Below, piece after piece: positions 5,679 to 6,868 of a stretch of DNA of 6,868 nt. The stretch comes from an uncultured Clostridia bacterium. Its GTDB lineage: Bacteria; Bacillota; Clostridia; Lachnospirales; Lachnospiraceae. Below the pieces are notes generated by a model, which worked only from the letters and a program-made list of their open reading frames with translations, searched no databases and had not been told where the DNA came from. How positions within the stretch are numbered: position 1 is the stretch's first letter; each line of letters begins with the position of its first letter. Made by a program: the position numbers and the translations under genes. The stretch lies in contig CAMWWR010000100.1 in NCBI GenBank assembly GCA_947178045.1, forward strand, positions 1 to 6,868. The letters run 5' to 3'.

Positions 5679-5722
5679 AAGAGGGAAAAGGAAACCCCTA
5701 TCCGAGTTTCCTTTTCCCTCTT
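5679..5722 (-). terminator. 17-bp perfect hairpin downstream of argS
   Basis: The arms 5679-5695 and 5706-5722 are perfectly complementary (17 bp) around a 10-base loop. One arm is almost all purine (AAGAGGGAAAAGGAAAC on the plus strand). It starts 69 bases past the argS stop. On the minus strand only two T residues end the stem before CCGGC, so it is not a textbook terminator, but its length and place make it the likely argS 3' end. Confidence 0.6.
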
Positions 5723-5791
5723 TGACGCGAAGAACCGCCGCCCCGAAATCGTCCGCAGACTGCCGGCTCCTCTTTCCCTGGGAACCGTTCC

Positions 5792-6868
5792 TTACATGCG
5801 CTCCGGCGCCTCAAATCCCAGCAGGCCGGTGCACGTCTCCAGAATCCGCAGCGTGAGCGTGATCAGCGCGATCCACTGCGCCTGCTTTGCCGCGTCCTCC
5901 TCGGCAAGTATTTTGTTTTCGTGATAAAAGCTGTTAAAGGCGTTCGACAGCTCGTAAATATACTGGCAGATTCTTTGCGGCGCCAGCTCCTGTGCTGCGC
6001 GCTCGATCGTCTCCGTGACGCGCGTCGCCGCAAGCATCAGCTCGGTCTCCGCGGTGGAATATTCCCGCAGTACGGCGTTCCCGGCCACGGCCTCCGCCCC
6101 GCAGCACTCCGCTGTCCGGGCTCCGGCCCCTGCGACTTTTTCTGCCATGGCATTTCCTGCCACGGCATTTCCTGCCGTTTTGCTCCCGTCCGCGCAGTCC
6201 GCTCCTCTGCCCGTTTCCTGGTATTTTGCAAGGATCGACTTAATGCGCACCATTGTATAGAGAATATACGGGCCGGTATTTCCCTCGAACGAGGTAAAGC
6301 GCTCCATGTCAAACACATAATCCTGTGAGGCCTGATTGGACAGGTCGCCGTATTTGACTGCTGCCAGGCCGATCTTCTTCGCGGCCTCGCGCTCCTCGGC
6401 ATCCTCCATCGTGCGGTTCTCCTGAATTTTTGCGTACACCGCATCCTCGACATCCTTCAGCAGATACTCAAGGCGCATTACCCCGCCCTGACGCGTCTTG
6501 AACGGCTTGCCGTCCTTCCCGTTCATCGTGCCGAAGCCGATGTAGTCCATCCTTGTCTCCGGCTTCACATAGCCGGCCTTTTTTGCCGCGCGGAATATCT
6601 GGGTGAAATGCAGCTCCTGCCGCTTGTCCGCAAGATAAATATACTGATCCGGATGATAGAGCTTTTCCCTGTCAAGGATTGTGGCGAGATCCGAGGTCGC
6701 ATAGATCGCCGCGCCGTCGGATTTGCGCACAAGGCACGGAGGCAGCTCCCTGGAATCGCCCTCCTCGGCAATATCCACCACCAGAGCCCCCTGGCTCTCA
6801 TGCGCCACGCCGCGCTTCACGAGGTCGTCGAGCATATCCTGAATATACGGCTTCACATCACTCTCGCC
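5792..6868 (-). CDS. argS: Arginyl-tRNA synthetase, C-terminal 358 residues
   Basis: Class Ia synthetase that charges tRNA-Arg in the cytoplasm. The 5' part, with the HIGH motif, lies beyond the window edge. Visible landmarks, numbered from the edge: GALVVDI (27-33), [17 protein letters not shown] (46-62), [17 protein letters not shown] (72-88), [19 protein letters not shown] (111-129, the KMSKS-equivalent loop in the degenerate form common in ArgRS), [14 protein letters not shown] (174-187), [15 protein letters not shown] (195-209), and the DALR anticodon-binding domain ending GFEAPERM (351-358). Between the catalytic core and DALR sits a low-complexity insertion of about 50 residues (about 218-270), rich in Ala/Gly and containing AGNAV-like repeats. 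The frame is uninterrupted and the conserved C-terminus is intact, so the gene is probably functional. Confidence 0.95.
   Translation of the reverse strand, partial: GESDVKPYIQDMLDDLVKRGVAHESQGALVVDIAEEGDSRELPPCLVRKSDGAAIYATSDLATILDREKLYHPDQYIYLADKRQELHFTQIFRAAKKAGYVKPETRMDYIGFGTMNGKDGKPFKTRQGGVMRLEYLLKDVEDAVYAKIQENRTMEDAEEREAAKKIGLAAVKYGDLSNQASQDYVFDMERFTSFEGNTGPYILYTMVRIKSILAKYQETGRGADCADGSKTAGNAVAGNAMAEKVAGAGARTAECCGAEAVAGNAVLREYSTAETELMLAATRVTETIERAAQELAPQRICQYIYELSNAFNSFYHENKILAEEDAAKQAQWIALITLTLRILETCTGLLGFEAPERM
6141..6177 (-). repeat. 15-bp tandem repeat inside argS
   Basis: Two units, 6141-6155 and 6156-6170, share CTGCCAYGGCATTT and are followed by a partial third (6171-6177). In frame they encode [11 protein letters not shown] diverged copy encoding another AGNAV lies near 6070-6090. 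The repeat length is a multiple of three, so expansion keeps the argS frame. Confidence 0.75.

Noticed and set aside
6497..6536. Missing KMSKS motif in ArgRS as a sign of inactivation
   Set aside because: Many ArgRS enzymes have a degenerate loop here; [10 protein letters not shown] is a normal form.

Overview
The window looks like a stretch of chromosome from a spore-forming Firmicute, most likely a clostridium of the Lachnospiraceae type. The evidence is an alpha/beta-type small acid-soluble spore protein (SASP), Gram-positive style promoters and Shine-Dalgarno sequences, a PQQ-repeat lipoprotein, an SH3/proline-rich membrane protein, and a DUF815-type AAA+ ATPase next to argS. The assignment below class level is inference. 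All the complete genes look intact, and the content is mostly core genome rather than mobile DNA.

Layout. Bases 1-399 hold the 3' end of an unrecognised plus-strand gene whose last codons run into a degenerate array of about 40-bp tandem repeats (about 326-530). A SASP gene (765 to 553, minus strand) converges on this array. It has a candidate sigma-G promoter and a leader that can fold into a 12-bp stem plus a small tetraloop hairpin. The divergent spacer (766-1217) also holds a 31/32-bp direct repeat, a chain of three overlapping inverted repeats, and a candidate sigma-A promoter for a plus-strand lipoprotein with a beta-propeller of PQQ-like repeats (1218-2936). Two hairpins (2947-3059) separate that gene from a convergent minus-strand gene (4179 to 3073). 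This gene encodes a secreted-then-anchored protein: signal peptide, SH3-like domain, Thr/Pro linker, transmembrane helix, and a cytoplasmic part ending in a segment that resembles the Tudor-like tail of UvrD/PcrA helicases. It has its own strong promoter (TTGACA, 17 bp, TAGAAT with an extended -10). Upstream on the same strand lie the AAA+ ATPase (5597 to 4293) and the 3' three-fifths or so of argS (from the window edge to 5792), with a 17-bp perfect hairpin between them.

How the genes fit together. I see no single pathway. The SASP acts in the spore core. The lipoprotein and the SH3 protein act at the outer face of the membrane. ArgRS is translation housekeeping. The ATPase has no established function. 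I found no phage, insertion sequence, CRISPR array, toxin-antitoxin or defence genes. The points most worth checking are the unusual domain combination in the SH3 protein, a low-complexity insertion of about 50 residues with AGNAV-like repeats in ArgRS, and the structured SASP leader.
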